Part shown: positions 1 to 13,757 of the stretch, in pieces | How positions within the stretch are numbered: the first letter of the stretch is position 1 | How the letters are laid out: every line of letters begins with the position of its first letter | Assembly (NCBI GenBank): GCA_000611775.1 | Contig: KK106983.1 | Coordinates: forward strand, 1,450,654-1,514,653 | Length of the DNA: 64,000 bases | DNA from: Umbilicaria muhlenbergii | Lineage: Eukaryota; Ascomycota; Lecanoromycetes; Umbilicariales; Umbilicariaceae | Reading direction: 5' to 3' | Translations under genes and position numbers: made by a program | The notes under the pieces: model-generated | The model's database searches: none | Told to the model about the DNA's origin: nothing | Seen by the model: only the letters and a program-made list of their open reading frames with translations

Positions 1-3000
1 TTATTTGATGCGGCTTGAAGCTGTGAAAGCATCATGAGCCACTCAGCTAAATTATTCATCATCATTAAATAATAATGTAAGGTGATTTCAGCTTGTTGAT
101 TAATGACTTCAGAGGCGCCATCAGTCTGCAGGTGATAAGCAGTAGAGTAGAATAAATTGACATGAAGATGCTCAAATATTGCTCTTCACAAGCCTGTTAC
201 AAACTGAACATCACGGTTTGATATGATAACATTCAGTAGGCTTCATTCTAGTAAATTCAGCTTAATTAATAACTGCATCACTCATTCTCTTCCTCCTCAT
301 GTGAACTTATCAGAGACAAACATGACTGCCTTGCTGAACTTGTCAGTTACAGACATGACTGTGTTGTAGTCTTCAATTGAGGTCAGGAGTTCTAGGATGA
401 AATCAAGAGTTATGATGTGAAAGGGCCGTGGCAGAGATAGTATCAGCTGCATGAATTCATAGAGGGCATGTCAGGGCGTCTGATTTAACTGGCATTGAGA
501 GTAATACTTAATGAAATCATGCAGCTGCTTTGAGAGGTTGTGTATGTAGAGGCCTTGTGTTAGACGTTCATACATGCAGGCATACTCTGAATGACTTAAC
601 TCATCATGAGCTAGCTGAAAGACTTTCTTGATGAGATCAGTGAAAATGCATAGATGAAGACCTTGTTCAGGGTCATTAAAGTAGATGAGCTTTTGAATTA
701 AGTGATATGAAAGCTTCATGATGTTTTCTTCTAAGGTGTTATTGTCTGAAATCATGATTTGAATGCAGTCTCATTATGATTCTGCATCATAAGCTTCAAG
801 CAGTCTGGTTTAAAAGACTTCATTCATTTCAATCAAGGTAGCTGAATAGACCAGGGTGTACTCAGTTAATAAAGAATCTTTAAGGATGTCTTTCTTGAGT
901 CTCAATCAAGTCATTCAGTCTGCTAATCAGGAGTGAATTTCTACTATAAGGGCGTCAACTGTAAGGTTATTGAGTGACTGATTCAATGAGTCAGACGTGC
1001 TAATGCTAATTAGTCAAGATAAAGCATTTAAGATGATGTTGATCTTGCCTGCTTTGTGCTGAACATCAAGGCGGAACCTTTGAAGATATTCACTGATGTG
1101 AACTAATCATAGGTTCAGCTTGTTGATTGATGTCATTGATGTCAAACTGAATTGACGGACTATGCTTAAGGTGATGAAATGATTAATGTAGATGATAGTA
1201 GGCTTCTCTGCAGACTTCAGCATGTGACAGATTTTCTGTATCAGTCATACAAGGCCAGTGACTTCAAGTTCAGTCAATCAGTAGCAGGTCTCAGTGTTAG
1301 CTAGAGACTTGTTAAGAAAGAGTATCAACTTCATGCTCTTTGAGTTTAAAGTTGTGATGAAATTATGACTTTCCTTCATATGATAGATGTGAGCTCTGAA
1401 ATCAAATTCTTTTAAGATGTTCATGTCAGCGTAAAGCTGACGCTTCAGGTCATAGTGAATGAGTATAATCAACTTAAAGAAGAGGCTTTGCAGCTGATGA
1501 AAGCTGTTTAACTCAGAAGAAGTAAGTTCCTCAACAACAATCCTGTCAGTCATTGATTTGCAGATGTTGTCTTCAACATTAATGATCTTCTCATCTGATC
1601 TTCTCTCTGCTCATAACTTTTGTAGATCATGATTTAACCTCATTTTTCATTCCTGCAGTGACTTTATGATGACAGCGTAGTATGATATGTATTGATGTAA
1701 ATAATCAGTCATACCTAGGTACTTCTTGAGGGCAGAAAGCGTGCATGAGAATTTAATATTGATTATGACAGTTAACTTATCTTCAGCTGTGATGAGTCCT
1801 AGGGCGTCAACATGCTGATCAAGCAATTGAATCATGAGATAGTCAAGGAAAGACTTCTTTGAGGACAGGCATATGCTTTTCTTCATTAAGGAATTAAAGA
1901 CCTTATTCAGGTGTCCTAAATGATCATTTAATGACTTCAATTTAGTGTAAATAATGAGGTCATCCACATAGGCTCTGAAGAAGTCATGATGTGACTGAAG
2001 TATGTGATCAATCATTCATTGAACATAAGCTGAGGAGTTTTTATATCTCATGACTGAACATCTCCTGACCTTGATGAGAAGAGACTATGAGCTTATGTCA
2101 GTCCTGCAGTTTAACCCTTCATTGGTAGAAGAAAGAAGCATAATTCACAGTTGATATGTAATCTGCTTCTTGTACAGCAGTGAGGATGTCTGCTTGACTG
2201 AGGACTGAATAAGCGTCAGGCATGATTATTCAGTTTAAAGCTTGAATGTCAACAACTACACAGCCTTTGCATTCAGCTGAGGTAGTCTTTCAGATCACAA
2301 AGCAGAGATAAGTAAAGAGTGTAGATTAAGTCATTCATATCATACAGCCTTGCTCATGTAGCTTGTCAAAAGCCTCATCAATGAACTCATGATCCTTAAT
2401 GTTTAGTGAGTATACCTTGACTTGTTCAGGCTTGTACAGCTCTCTTCAGTTATCAAGGAGTGATATTTTCATTCATTTATTCTTAAAGATGTCAATGACA
2501 TTCCTGTTGTCCTCTCATAGAGTGAGGTAGCAGTTGGTGACCTCAGTTATCATGATGACAGCAGATGTATTTTCATAGATTGTGATGCTGTTCAACAACT
2601 GCTGTTTCAGTTCAACTGTGGTAATGAAAGCTACATAGTAAGCAGTAGTAGCAGTCAGTAGAGCCTGAAAGGTTGATTTGATTCAATTAGTAAACTTTGA
2701 TGAGCCTGCTTATAGAAGATTCAGGCTGACTAGAAAGCAGCTGTCAGCTTCATACTTAACAATGCAGCTTAAAAGTGTATGACGTGATATAATCATGACT
2801 TTGCTGAAATCATTGTGAACTTTGATACTAGTGAGTTTATGATCAATGATCAATGTGTATGCATAGACGTCCGCAAGCTTACACTCTGATTCAAATAATA
2901 AGTCTCAATCAGCGGGTAATTCATTGAGAGGCTTGATTTGAATGATAATTGAATCATAGGCAGGTACTGTAGTTTGATCATTTAATAATAATAATTGATT

Positions 3001-5640
3001 TGTCTGATTCAGTAGGGTAGTGATGTTCAGGTTCAGCTCAACATTCTTACAGCTCTCTATGACTGCCTTTTGTTAAGATAACAGTACATCAATCTGTTCT
3101 GAGACTAAAATGTCAGTTTCAATTAGTATATTCACCTTCAGGTCATCAACAATGTGGATTTCACAGCATATAATCACAGTTTTATCATGTTTAGCTGAGA
3201 GGTAGAGGTTTAATTTCACATAATCTTTGACAGCATGAGAGCTGAAGCTTAGTCCTCAAATCTTCATTGATGAGGTCATTTTCTTGACTTCAGCTCTCAA
3301 GGCATGTTCCTTAAGAAAGTCTCAGTTGATTAAACTGACAGTACAGTTGATGTTTAAGCATATTAAGACTACCTGATCATCCTGAGATAATTTAGCTTGT
3401 ACTGTGACGTAGCATCATCCTTGAAATCCATAGCCTTTGGTGGAGGTGTTCATAGTGTTTGACTGAATTAAGTCTTCATTTGATGCTGATGCTGTTGAAT
3501 ATGCTGACTTGAGCTTGACTTCTGAGGTCAAGTCTCAACTTCCTTTGATAATACCATGGCTAGATCTGATGTGCTTATGTAAAGTGTTATTTGAGCTGAA
3601 GGATTCTGAGCATCAGTGACAGTGATAAGAAGCCTGCTTTATGACATGATTAACATCAACATTCTCATTGACTCCTGAGGGAGGCTCTTCATAGGCTTCA
3701 GGGAAAGCTCAGTCTTCATCAATAATGTAATTTGCCCAGCCATCTTCCTGCTCAAAATGATCATTGTTGTAGTAGTTGTTTTCATAGTCCTCAAATTGAT
3801 TGTACTCAGTCTCATCATAATATACTTTAAGCTGTTGAGAGTAGTTAAGCCTGTATCTGCCTTCATTTCACTGATTGTATGGCTGTTCAGCTTGATTCTG
3901 ATAAGGCTCATGATATGAATTTGAGTTTGCATTTCCTGAAGTAGGCTGCAACAGCTGATGTTGATTGTCAGTAGAAGCTTAAGGTGAAACCAAGGCTGTA
4001 CTGATAAATTGCTGCTGATAATTATTAAATGAGGGGTTCTGATTTACTGAATAATAAGGAAAAGAGTTTTGAAAGAAGCTCTGAACTGAGTGATCTGAAG
4101 AAGAAAAAGGTGTTTGATTGTAAAAAGACTGATACTGAGACTGAAATGAAGCTTGACTAAAAAGGTTAAAATGAAAACTGTCATACTGATCATTCTGACT
4201 TCCTTCAAATTAAGAGCCTTGATTGTCACGCTCATGATCATTTCATTGATTACTCATGTGGTTTTCATGACTTTTTTCATGTTGATGTATATCTCATCAA
4301 GTGTCCTTCTTAAACTCAAGGGTTGAGATGAACTGGCTAACCATGATAGTATCAGTAGGGGGGTCAATAAAAGCTTGAAGGTCAATGACAATATTTTGAT
4401 AAGCAAAGGTTAGTTGATTTTCAATGTTATCAATGTTGACTGACTTGACATGATGTAGGATTGTCTGCACATAGGCAGCAGGCTCTCAGTGACTTCATGC
4501 ATCAATCATGATATACTTAATGAAAGTGAGGCTGATGAGAGCAACAGAGGCTGACTTCTTGAACTGAGTCTTAAGTGCTCAACATCATTCCTCAATGCTG
4601 TTCTCATCATTCTGAAGGCCTATTCTCTCTAGGTTAAAGAGTTCAAAGATATATTAAGTCAGAGAAGCTCCTTGAAGGCAGGTGTTGAGGTTCATTCTAA
4701 TTAACTGAGCTTCCTTGATTGTGACTATGTCCTGAATTCACTCAATAAACAGCATTACACTGCAGTAGTAGATGTCTTTACTGACAATCATGATCTCATC
4801 ATCTTCATGAAACTTGTCAAGGTGTAAATCAAAGAGACTGATCTCATCTGCCTTTCAGTGAGTCAACTGTGGTAAGACCACAAGCGTAGGGATAGAGTCA
4901 GTAAGGTTGATAAAATTGAGAGCATCATTTGAAGTACTTTCATCATTATTCTCATTATTGCCTGTTCTTTCAGTGTTGCTTGCTTGCTGAGTCAACATAA
5001 CTGTGATTATCACTTGTGTTATGATGTCTGTTAGCTCTTGACATTAAGTATTAATGAATTCCTGATCTTCTCTTATTCCTTGACCGGTTCAGCCTGCTCT
5101 TTCATTATTCATCAGATTAATGATATTCATTGAAGAGCTCTGACGTCTAACTGTTATAATGTCAGGTTCACTCAGAGAGGTGGTAGAATCAGCAGAGCTA
5201 ATAAAGACTTGATTGAAGAGATGATTTGAGATCTTGTTGAGAGCTCAATTTAAGTCTCAGTGTAAGCATGACTTGTCAGTTACTCACTCTGCAGGTCAGG
5301 TGAGAAGCTTCCTTGAGCTTGATTGAGTCTGACATTCAGTGTGATGTTCAGAGGGCTGATTTGACTGAGTTCATTCACGTGTAGCTCAGGTTATAGCTTG
5401 TTGTTTTGAGGCAGTGATATCTTCAGCTCAGACGTGCTCAGACTCAATGAAATCCTGAAGTTAAAAGCACAAATCAACGGTAGCAGGGTTCAAAGCAAGG
5501 GGAGTAGTGATCATCAGCTTGATTGAACAATAGTGAGGGGTTTTGATGATGAAGTAGTGCTTAGTGACGTGACTGCCTCAGACTCAGCTAGGTGATGAAG
5601 GAAAAATGATGAAAAACTCTGATTGACTCACTTGAATTGA
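1..5640 (-). pseudogene. Ty3/gypsy element A, decayed gag-pol, truncated by window start
   Basis: Broken open frames on the minus strand keep the order of a fungal Ty3/gypsy polyprotein. A gag-like part lies at about 5560-4260. A C2H2-type finger (CxxC...LHKH) lies near 3625-3545, where many fungal gypsy elements carry one. A retropepsin-like stretch follows near 3380-3300. Reverse transcriptase is at 2015-1647 with the YVDD catalytic motif. An RNase H part is at 1553-1278, and an integrase zinc-binding domain (H..H..CxxC) is at 755-471. The integrase core runs off the left edge. Frames are broken mainly by TGA at Trp or Arg positions and TAA at Gln positions, as expected from C-to-T decay. 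The gag and RT resemble those of element C (14976-20700), so A and C are probably relatives. Neither LTR is visible. Family assignment is firm; domain borders are approximate. Confidence 0.85.
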
Positions 5641-8287
5641 GTGATATGAGGAGGCTTGATTCAATCAAGCAGTTTATGATGCTTGATTCAGTGTTGCTAT
5701 CAAATTGTTAAGCATAGGCCAAATGTGAGTTGTAAAAGAATTAAATTCTGCTAATGACGTGAAAGCCTGCTATATACAAAATAATCTACACTAGTACTAG
5801 TTTCAGCGCTAGGCTCAATATGATGAGTGAGCATATAGAGTGAACTGCTCAAGTTATGATATAACTGTAACAACAATGTGTTTAACTTCTGAGGTGACAA
5901 TGAGTATATGAGTTACTTCATTGATTTGCAACCTTTCATAATCTTGATTTCATGATCTTATTTTTAATGTTTCAGCAAGGTGTTTTGTTTCTTTACTGCT
6001 GTAAACAGCTCTTTGAAGTCTTTATATTCTTTAAAGATAAATAACTTGATAATAAGGTCTCAGTTGTTGTTGACTCATTTAGTTCATAGTATTTTTGCAT
6101 CAAGATTTTTTAATTCCTCATGCATTTCTTCTGCTGTTATAGTAAAGACTTTCACTCCTTCAGGTGAGTTCAGGACTGAATATAACTTTATCAAAGTACT
6201 TTCTTTCATGAAGTATATCTCATTCTCAGCTCAATCAATCAAAGGATTGACTGCTCAGAGTTAAAGTATGTTTAAGATTATATCACTTCCTGACTGTTTC
6301 ATGATGTTGAAATTGATTTTTTCTCAGTGTTGACTTATTTGAATGAGTATCAGAACAGTTTCTTCATTCACATGATTATTATTGTATTTCATGAGAGTTT
6401 CATTAAACTCTTGAAGCAAATAAGGATTTTGCTTCCTTTGAATTTTTATCTTGTTCAACTTGATAAACTGTGAATTTAAGAAATTCCTTGTACAGTCACT
6501 GTTGATCAACAGTCTGACTGAGTGACCTTTTACTTTAACTTAAACATGAAAATTGCTCACATCTCTTGCAGCAGTGATCTCTTTAACAATCACTTCTTTT
6601 GAAGATTTTAGTTTAAATATCTCTGAGAGCCTCTGACCTGAAGAGCCTTTTAGTTTTTTGAATTAAAAGAGAGAAATCTCAGATTCTTTTTCACATATTT
6701 GAAGTTCTTTGAGTCAACTTTTTTGTCTGAATATCACACTGAGTTCAGCTTTAAGTATTTACTTTAAAGTTCTCAAACTTTCATCTGTAGTTTTCTTGAG
6801 ATGTGCACTTCATTAAGAGTAACATATTCTTCTTTGATGATGAACTTGAAACCTTTTGATGATGTTTCTCTGAGTATGTCTTGATAATTTATATTCTTAG
6901 TCTCATCTTTCTGAGTGAACATGTTTTTAATTATTCACAGGATTCACTCCTGCAACTGTTTTATGTGATTTTCATAATTTTCAGGAGATTTTTTCATCAC
7001 TTTAAATACTTCTTCATAAGTTTTCAATCACTGTTCTTCACAGGTAGATGCTCAGATGTCATTTTTTTAATGAACTCTCTTGAATTTTTAAAGTTAATTA
7101 TCTTCATGAAGTCTTCCTTCTCACTAAATGAGGGCATTATTTCATCACTGTTAATATAATTGCTTTCTTGATTAAATTGTTCTCATTAATTCTGCTGCTC
7201 TTTTAAGCTCATGACTCAGTCTTGATGAGAGATCATGACATAAACTTTCATTTTCTTCAGTTGACATGAAAATCACCTGAAGTCATTCTTATCACTCTGA
7301 TGTGTGTGACAATCATCATTGTAACATGCTGTTTAAAACATAATGTTGTGACTGTTCTTGTCTTTTGCCTTTCATGTGGCAGCATATGTCTTCCTTGATT
7401 GAATGATTTTTTCAAGGACTTGACAGTCTCAGATAAAATGTTTTAATTTTTCACAGCTGTAATAATTATTCCTGTGAAGCTTTTCTTTCTTTGCTGATCC
7501 TTTCTTTTGCTGAAAATGATTCACTTAAGTAGTTGTATTAATTTTCATAGGTTGAGGTCTGTAATAAAGTTGATTATTATATTAACACTCATGATTCTTC
7601 TCTGTCCTTCATGATATAAAAATCTTGTGATTCTTTTTTAAGCTTCATTCATAAACTCAGTTGTTGATGATGATTGATCATTTGATCATTTCTGAGAGCA
7701 TGACAGGATGTTCAGCTCTTGAGATTTCATCTTTCATCACATTCTTCAATCCCTTATAATACTGCGCTGTCAAAGCAGTATCATCTCAATTCATATGAGA
7801 AGTGAGTCTTTGAAAGTTTATTGTGTATGTAACAACTGCTTCTTTCTGCTGAATATTACAGATTTCTCATTTTACTGTTCTTTTTTTGTTAACTGTTCTG
7901 AATATTATCCTTATCTGCTTCTTGAATTCCTTCAACACATGAAAGATCTTATTAGTCAGGTCATCCTGATCTTCACTTTTATTATTAAAGTAATCTTGAA
8001 GGATAAGTTTAAATCAATTCAAAGCATTTGATCTCAAGAATGAGAAGATGAACAACACTTTCTCTGATTCTGACATGAATAAAAACTTGTTGAACTGCAG
8101 GTATGTATTAAGTTGAGTGAAGAACAGATTTAACAATCTTCTTTCATCAAGAAACTTATTCAGCAATGAGATCTTGACTTGAATTACTTTGTCAAAGAAG
8201 TGTTCAGTAACTGATTCTTCTTTATCAGAGGATTTAAATGTCATGAGACTGATGAGTCAGTTCATTGCATGACTGATACTTTATGAG
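5641..8287 (-). pseudogene. Ty3/gypsy element B, decayed gag-protease remnant
   Basis: A gag frame starts at the ATG ending at 8244, 43 bp inside the LTR at 8288-8702, and runs leftward with stop codons to about 7300. It has a capsid-like part and a retroviral zinc knuckle (Y/C-x2-C-x4-H-x4-C) near 7466-7422. A retropepsin-like stretch with an altered D-S-G-type active site (IxSDCTRxFL in the decayed copy) lies at about 6510-6250. No reverse transcriptase or integrase follows. At about 5.65-5.75 kb the sequence passes into the gag end of element A, so B is truncated or A inserted into it. The protease differs in type from that of elements A and C. Confident as a Ty3-type remnant; the right-hand LTR assignment is inference from position. 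Confidence 0.75.
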
Positions 8288-8702
8288 TGATGCTCAAAGT
8301 GTAACAGGTGATGTCATAGTGACTAAAGTGATATTATCATTCAATAAATTATAAATATGATTCAATGAACTAAGTCAGGTTCAATGAACTACATAATCAA
8401 CAATCTTAAGGTTAAAACCAAGTGAGGAAACTAGTAATCATAATTTTAAGAGATTGCATTTAATACATGAGTTAAACATGAACTCCTAACTATGAATCTA
8501 CCTGTGATTATATAAACTTTAGGAGACTCATGTGATTAAGATGATCATAATAATTGAACTCTTAATCACTCTGAACAGCTTGATCACCTTGATTAAGGTG
8601 ATTGAGGTGTTCAAGCTCTCACTCACCTTAATCACTTTGATCAGTATCAGCTGTTCATTATAAACACATACTTCTAAGTACTGTCCTGACTGAGTCATAA
8701 CA
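8288..8702 (-). repeat. LTR, heavily mutated copy (likely 5' LTR of element B)
   Basis: This 415-bp segment is repeated in the same orientation at 29967-30323. Both copies begin TGATGCTCAAAG and end ATAACA on the plus strand, so the ends are TG and CA. The two are colinear except for about 58 bp missing from the second copy. This copy differs mostly by C-to-T and G-to-A changes. It directly precedes the gag start of element B in the minus direction, which is where a 5' LTR belongs. No matching 5-bp duplication flanks it (ATGAG against GAATG), so a complete element is not preserved. It could instead be the 3' LTR of element D. Confidence 0.65.
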
Positions 8703-9093
8703 GAATGCCAGCTGATTTGACTCTGAGGAGTCAGATTCAGTTTCATTAATGAGAACATATCTGTTGACCTTTGTTTAAATTATTTTAATCTTCACTTTCT
8801 TCAATTAATTCACAGATGACACATCCTTTGTCAGCTTATATTTAATGATGATGTAATATTAAGAGTCATTAAGTCATTTCTGTCAGTCATGCTCTTTTTG
8901 AACAGTTAACTGCCTTATCAGCTGATGATCTTCTTGACACTCAATTTGACTACCCGCCGTAAACTGACTTTTCACAACAAATGCCATTAACTCAACATCT
9001 TCAGACTCAGTGAGAGGGGAATAAAAGAGATGTTTAATCAGTTGAGAAAAGTCATCTGTCATCATCAGCTCCTTTTCAGAGATGTGATGAATA

Positions 9094-9205
9094 TTGAAAG
9101 GGTGGTTTCAGGCAATAATGATTGAACAGCTTGATTGCTTGAGTATGCTTAAGATGTTGTTTTAATGAGGAGAAATTCTAGCTAATAAGTAGATGACTGA
9201 TTAAT
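9094..9205. repeat. direct repeat, copy 1 (about 110 bp)
   Basis: The segment starting TGAAAGGGTGGTTTCAGGCA recurs at 9691-9805 in the same orientation, with scattered transitions. The copies are about 590 bp apart inside the tail of element D. They could be remnants of a tandem duplication or of an element terminus. Confidence 0.7.
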
Positions 9206-9690
9206 TTCTTCACAGACTCCTCAGCCCTGCTTAATCATCACTCATGATGATGTCAAAGCAAATGCAATGAGTAGAGAGATAATGCTAGTAGTGTAGAGCT
9301 TAATAACAGTGTAGTGAGCAAGAGGATTGACTCATTCCTTCTTTCCTCTGCATTGTAATGATGTATGCCTTTTTCAAAGGTTTTGATTTAATACACAATT
9401 TTTAATTCTTCAATTCATTGTGTCATCTGCTCTTTCAGTCCTTTGATATCAGCAGGATTGCCTCAGTTCATTAAGATCTTATTCACAACACTCAGTTCTT
9501 CAAGTTGTATGCTGAATTCAGTCCTTTGAACCCGTCCCTCAGTCCTTTGAGGTTTAATTAATAAGGTATGTCTCAGTCCTTTGAGATAGGTGAGAGGAAT
9601 GATTGAATTTGTTCAATTAATGAGGTGATTAAAGATGACTGACTTGAGCTGCCTCTGAATGACACAGAGACAGCCCCGCCTTCAGCTTCA

Positions 9691-9805
9691 ATGAAAGGGT
9701 CATTTCAGGCAATAATGATTGAACAGCTTGATTACTTGAGTATGTTCAAGATGTTGTTCTAATGAGGAGAAATTTTAATTAATAAGCAGATGACTGACTA
9801 ATCTC
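9691..9805. repeat. direct repeat, copy 2 (about 110 bp)
   Basis: Second copy of the segment at 9094-9205, again beginning TGAAAGGGT and sharing the stretch GCAATAATGATTGAACAGC. The interval between the copies contains four exact copies of the 12-mer TCAGTCCTTTGA. Confidence 0.7.
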
Positions 9806-12800
9806 TTTATAATGTTTAAATCATACTCTGACAATCTCAACTGTCATTTAATAATTCACCCTGTTGCATCTTCTGATTTCAAAGTTTTCAAGAGCGCTTG
9901 ATGATTGATGTACAGTTTAACTGAATGCATTGAACCTTTGATTAATCACTGTGATTTTTTTAAGATTTTAAGTGACATCAATGCCTCCTGCTCTGTAGTA
10001 TGATATCAGGTCTGTGATTGTGTAAACTGATATGACATGAACATGATAATCTGAAGTTTGTTTAAATAATCATCAGTCATGACTGTGCCTGCTGAGAGAT
10101 CATTTAATTGATATAAAATTTCATTAACTTCTGTTTTAGATGCATCTGTTGCAAGGTGATACTGTGACACTGAGTCTCTGTTGAAGCATGAGTTCTCACA
10201 TACTGCTTTTTTTATTAAGTTGAAAACTTCTTGCTGCTCCTCTCCTCAACAGAAGTTTATCACAGTCTTAATTTTTCACTTCTTTCCCTGTACCTCATAC
10301 TTCATCACATCTTTTACAATTGTTTTCTTTAAAACTGTTGTTATGTCTGCCTGCCCTGAAATAAATCACGCAAGTCATGAAAGTTGATTTGTAAAGTGCA
10401 GAAGAGAATTCTTGTCAGTTGACATCAAATAATCTTAAAATATACTCACCTTGTCCTCTGACAGTTTAATGCCAGCTGCATCTCAGACATGACTTAAAAT
10501 CTTAAAATGTCTCACAAAGAATTAGCATTTCTTCAGGTTTAAAGACAGCTTGCTTCAAGTGATTCATAAAAAGTAGTGATAATGTAGAAACTCAATTAAG
10601 CTATTAAATGTTGTTGCTTCACTCACATCATCATTCATAAAGTGTTCAAACATTGTCATGCTTGACATTGCATTCAACATCACTGACTCTGGTTCAGAGG
10701 AGGAGATCTCAGACATCATTAAGTTCTTCAACTTAACATATGTCTCAGGAGCTTTTAATAATCTTTAATTCATTTAAAGATAACACATCTGCCTCTGCAC
10801 AACTGAAAATATTAATTTATATGCATGAGTTTAATGCATCAGCTGCAAAGAACACCTGAATATGCTGCTGTGAAATGTCATTAAGGATCAGTTTAATTCA
10901 TCTCATTAAGTAGTTCAATTTGATTATTGCAGTGTTGATTGATACAAAGACATGAATCATTCTCAGCTGCTCATTAAACTTCTGAGGAAACCTGCTTTTG
11001 ATGCATCATGATGATTCACACTGAGTGATGATACCTGCTTTAATCATGATTAAGATGTTATCTCACTGCCATTTAAGTTCCTGTGCTGTGTATAAAGGAG
11101 GCATTGCAATTTTAAAGATTACATTCTTATACATCAGAATCTGATGTTCAACAAGATTTATGATCAGCATATCTTTAATTCACTCAATGAAAATGTCTTT
11201 TCAGGTTTTCAGTAAACATTTCATTCTCTGTCTTTGATCACTCATTTTTATCATCTGGTCAATGATATCTGAAAACTGATTTAATTATTCTCTGAAAGTG
11301 TGACTACCTGCTGTAATCATTGACTGCTGATATTCATTCACTCATCTTTTCATAAGAAAATTTAAGCATTCATCACTGAACTTAACTTCCTCCTCTGAGA
11401 TACTCTTCAGCTGAAATGCTTCAGACAAGAATGACATTAAGTAATGTTCATCTCACTTCACTTCTTGAAATAATGCCTCATTCATTGTTGAGTCTCTTGA
11501 TTTGATTATTTTAAGTAAGAATGAATAAACATAATGCTTTCTCCCCTTCTGTCTTTTCAGCTTTAATCAATGGTGATGAAACTTGCTTATAACAGGTGAT
11601 TCAGCATGTAGATTTTTATTTCTTTTTTAAATGTCATTTTCACTTAAAACTCATTACTCATCCTTTTCTGTCACTTCTTCATGATAAATTTCATATTTCT
11701 CTTGTTGTTGTCACTTTGTAACTAGCTTATCTTCTGATCTATCATGTAAATGAGTTATGACAGATAGTTTTAAAGCAAGTTGCTGTTAATGAGATTTAAT
11801 GTCAGTTCACTTCACTTTCTTTCATGTCATCTCAGTTGTGTACATCTTCTTCACTTGAAGGAGTAGCTTTTTCCTTGACTTAACATCTTTCAGTCACACT
11901 GCTCTGTTCATAAGAGCATTTTTCTTCATTTTTTTTAAACATCACTCTCATCATCCTGACTTCCTCTTAGATGATTACTGTTCATAGACCTCAGGTCATT
12001 TATAAATGATAATCTTTTCTCAGCATTTCATCATTATTCTTCTTTCATTCCTCATCTCATTCTTCCTCTTCTTTCACCTCAGCCCTTGCCTCTTTCATAA
12101 TTTGTTGATACATCACATCAATGAGCTCATCCTTTGTATAGTTCATGTCTGCAAGAACTTGTTCATTTAAGTGAACATTATTTCAATCTGCATCCTCTGT
12201 TAAATGTAACTCTGATTTTAGGAAAGTCACCTTCTTCACAGTGAAATGAATAGTATGATACATTCCTGTTGAGCTTAAGATTTTGTACTCATCTGTGATA
12301 TAATGCCTGATTGCCTTCACTCTTCATAGCCAAGAGCGTCTCATGATTAATGAGTATGATGTATGTCTCAGAATGATATACATCTTTATGACTTGTCTCA
12401 CTCCTGCAATCATGCATTTGAATCTCATGTACTCAACCAGTTGTTGTCTGTCTCTGTTGATCAGATGAATGCAGACTGTGTTATCATTATAACAGATGAG
12501 ATTCATCTGACTGATTAATCATTCAGAAATGAGGTTAAAAGTTGTCTCAGAATTAATGAGAACTTACTTGATATCTCAGAACTCATGATCATTCAGCTTT
12601 ACATGAATTTTCATCATAATGTAGAAATTGCTTTTTTTTATTTAAACTTTAAACTCTTTCTTGAAGTCCTGTTCATTATCAGCTGTGAAATTTTTCTTAA
12701 ATCATGTACACTTCTCTTAAAGCTTTTGAGCTGCTTTGAAACTCAGGTGCGGCTCAAGATGAAAAGCATTCACAATTGATTCATGAGTTCTTGAAGTGAT

Positions 12801-13655
12801 TTGAGTTAACTAAAGCAATGAGATTAAGATCACTGTGTCTCTCAGAATACTTGATGCATCTCAGATATGCTGATCAATCATGTCTCATAACTTTCATGAC
12901 ACAGTTGAGCCTCTTGAGCATTAAGTTCTCATTGTTGTTGACAGCTCCTGATTATTTAAGATAAACTGTGAAAGAGGTGCCTGCTCATTAAATTCAGATT
13001 AAGACTGCATGTTTACAAGTGATCTTGCTGACAGGTCTGTCACTTTGTGAATTTTCTGCAAGTTTAACTCACTCATAATTAAGTTTTCCTCCTCATTCTT
13101 CAGATCTGCATCTTGCCTTGTATATTTATTGACAGCATATGCTTCATCATCACTGTCATAATCCTCTTCATTGTATGCTTCATTGATGATTGTATTCTCA
13201 TCTCTGAAGTATCATTGATGCAAGCATCATTCCTTATCAGGTCACCTCATTTGAAACATCTTTATTTAATTAATGAAATGTTCAGTCATTGCTCTGATCA
13301 TCACTTGTGAATCAGGTGATTGAACATTTGTAGTATTCATGATGACTTACTCTCAAGGTAAGGCATTTGACCCTGTGATGTATGATATTACAAATCATAC
13401 TTCATTTTAAGCTGTGATTTATTTTGTCATCTTTCTTTAAATTCTATCTTGTGCTTCTTGTGAAATGACATTATTCAGACATTCTTGAACAACATGCTCT
13501 GACTACTCACACTTGAAGTATATAATTTAATTTAATTGAAACATATTTTCACCTGCTTGCTCTTCTGTCATAGCTGATTGATCATCTTCATAATTATTTT
13601 GTGTTCCTCATGCTTAAGGTTGAGCAGCTTGAACAGGTTGAGTTGATTACATCTG

Positions 13656-13723
13656 CAACTTAACAGCCTGCTCAAAAATAAGATTTTAGTTAATAGTACT
13701 TTATGCGCTCAGAGCACTCTCTG
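13656..13723 (+). repeat. left 68-bp terminal inverted repeat of a 17.4 kb unit
   Basis: This 68-bp segment is the reverse complement of 30973-31040 with only two visible mismatches, both transitions. It starts CAACTTAACAGCC and ends CACTCTCTG. The two copies face each other and lie exactly between the two halves of element D gag. That suggests they are the ends of an inserted unit. No convincing target-site duplication was found. Confidence 0.75.
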
Positions 13724-13757
13724 AGCAGTAAATGAGCTCATACAAATCTTACACTTT

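Larger units (their letters stand above)
8703..13655 (-). pseudogene. Ty3/gypsy element D, decayed gag end and pol
   Basis: In the minus direction this part holds a CCHC zinc knuckle near 13.51 kb (F-K-C..H..C, first Cys decayed to Tyr) and a retropepsin-like stretch at 12506-12300. Reverse transcriptase fragments follow, with the thumb-proximal NPKKC region near 10.55 kb, and then RNase H at about 10190-9830 (decayed form of the YHTTEQEAL and DHQALLKTL motifs). No integrase is recognised before 8.75 kb. The matching capsid part of gag lies at 31.05-31.4 kb in the same orientation. The two halves are separated by the 17.4 kb unit bounded by inverted repeats. Stops are mostly TGA and TAA from transitions. 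The sequence between 8.7 and 9.8 kb contains duplicated segments and no clear domain. Confidence 0.75.

Noticed and set aside
1-200. Telomere or subtelomeric repeat at the left edge
   Set aside because: No TTAGGG-type repeats; the edge falls inside a retrotransposon.
8703-13650. Idea that mutation is restricted to CpC and CpG
   Set aside because: The many TGG-to-TGA and CGA-to-TGA changes suggested it, but comparing the LTR pairs showed C-to-T before all four bases.
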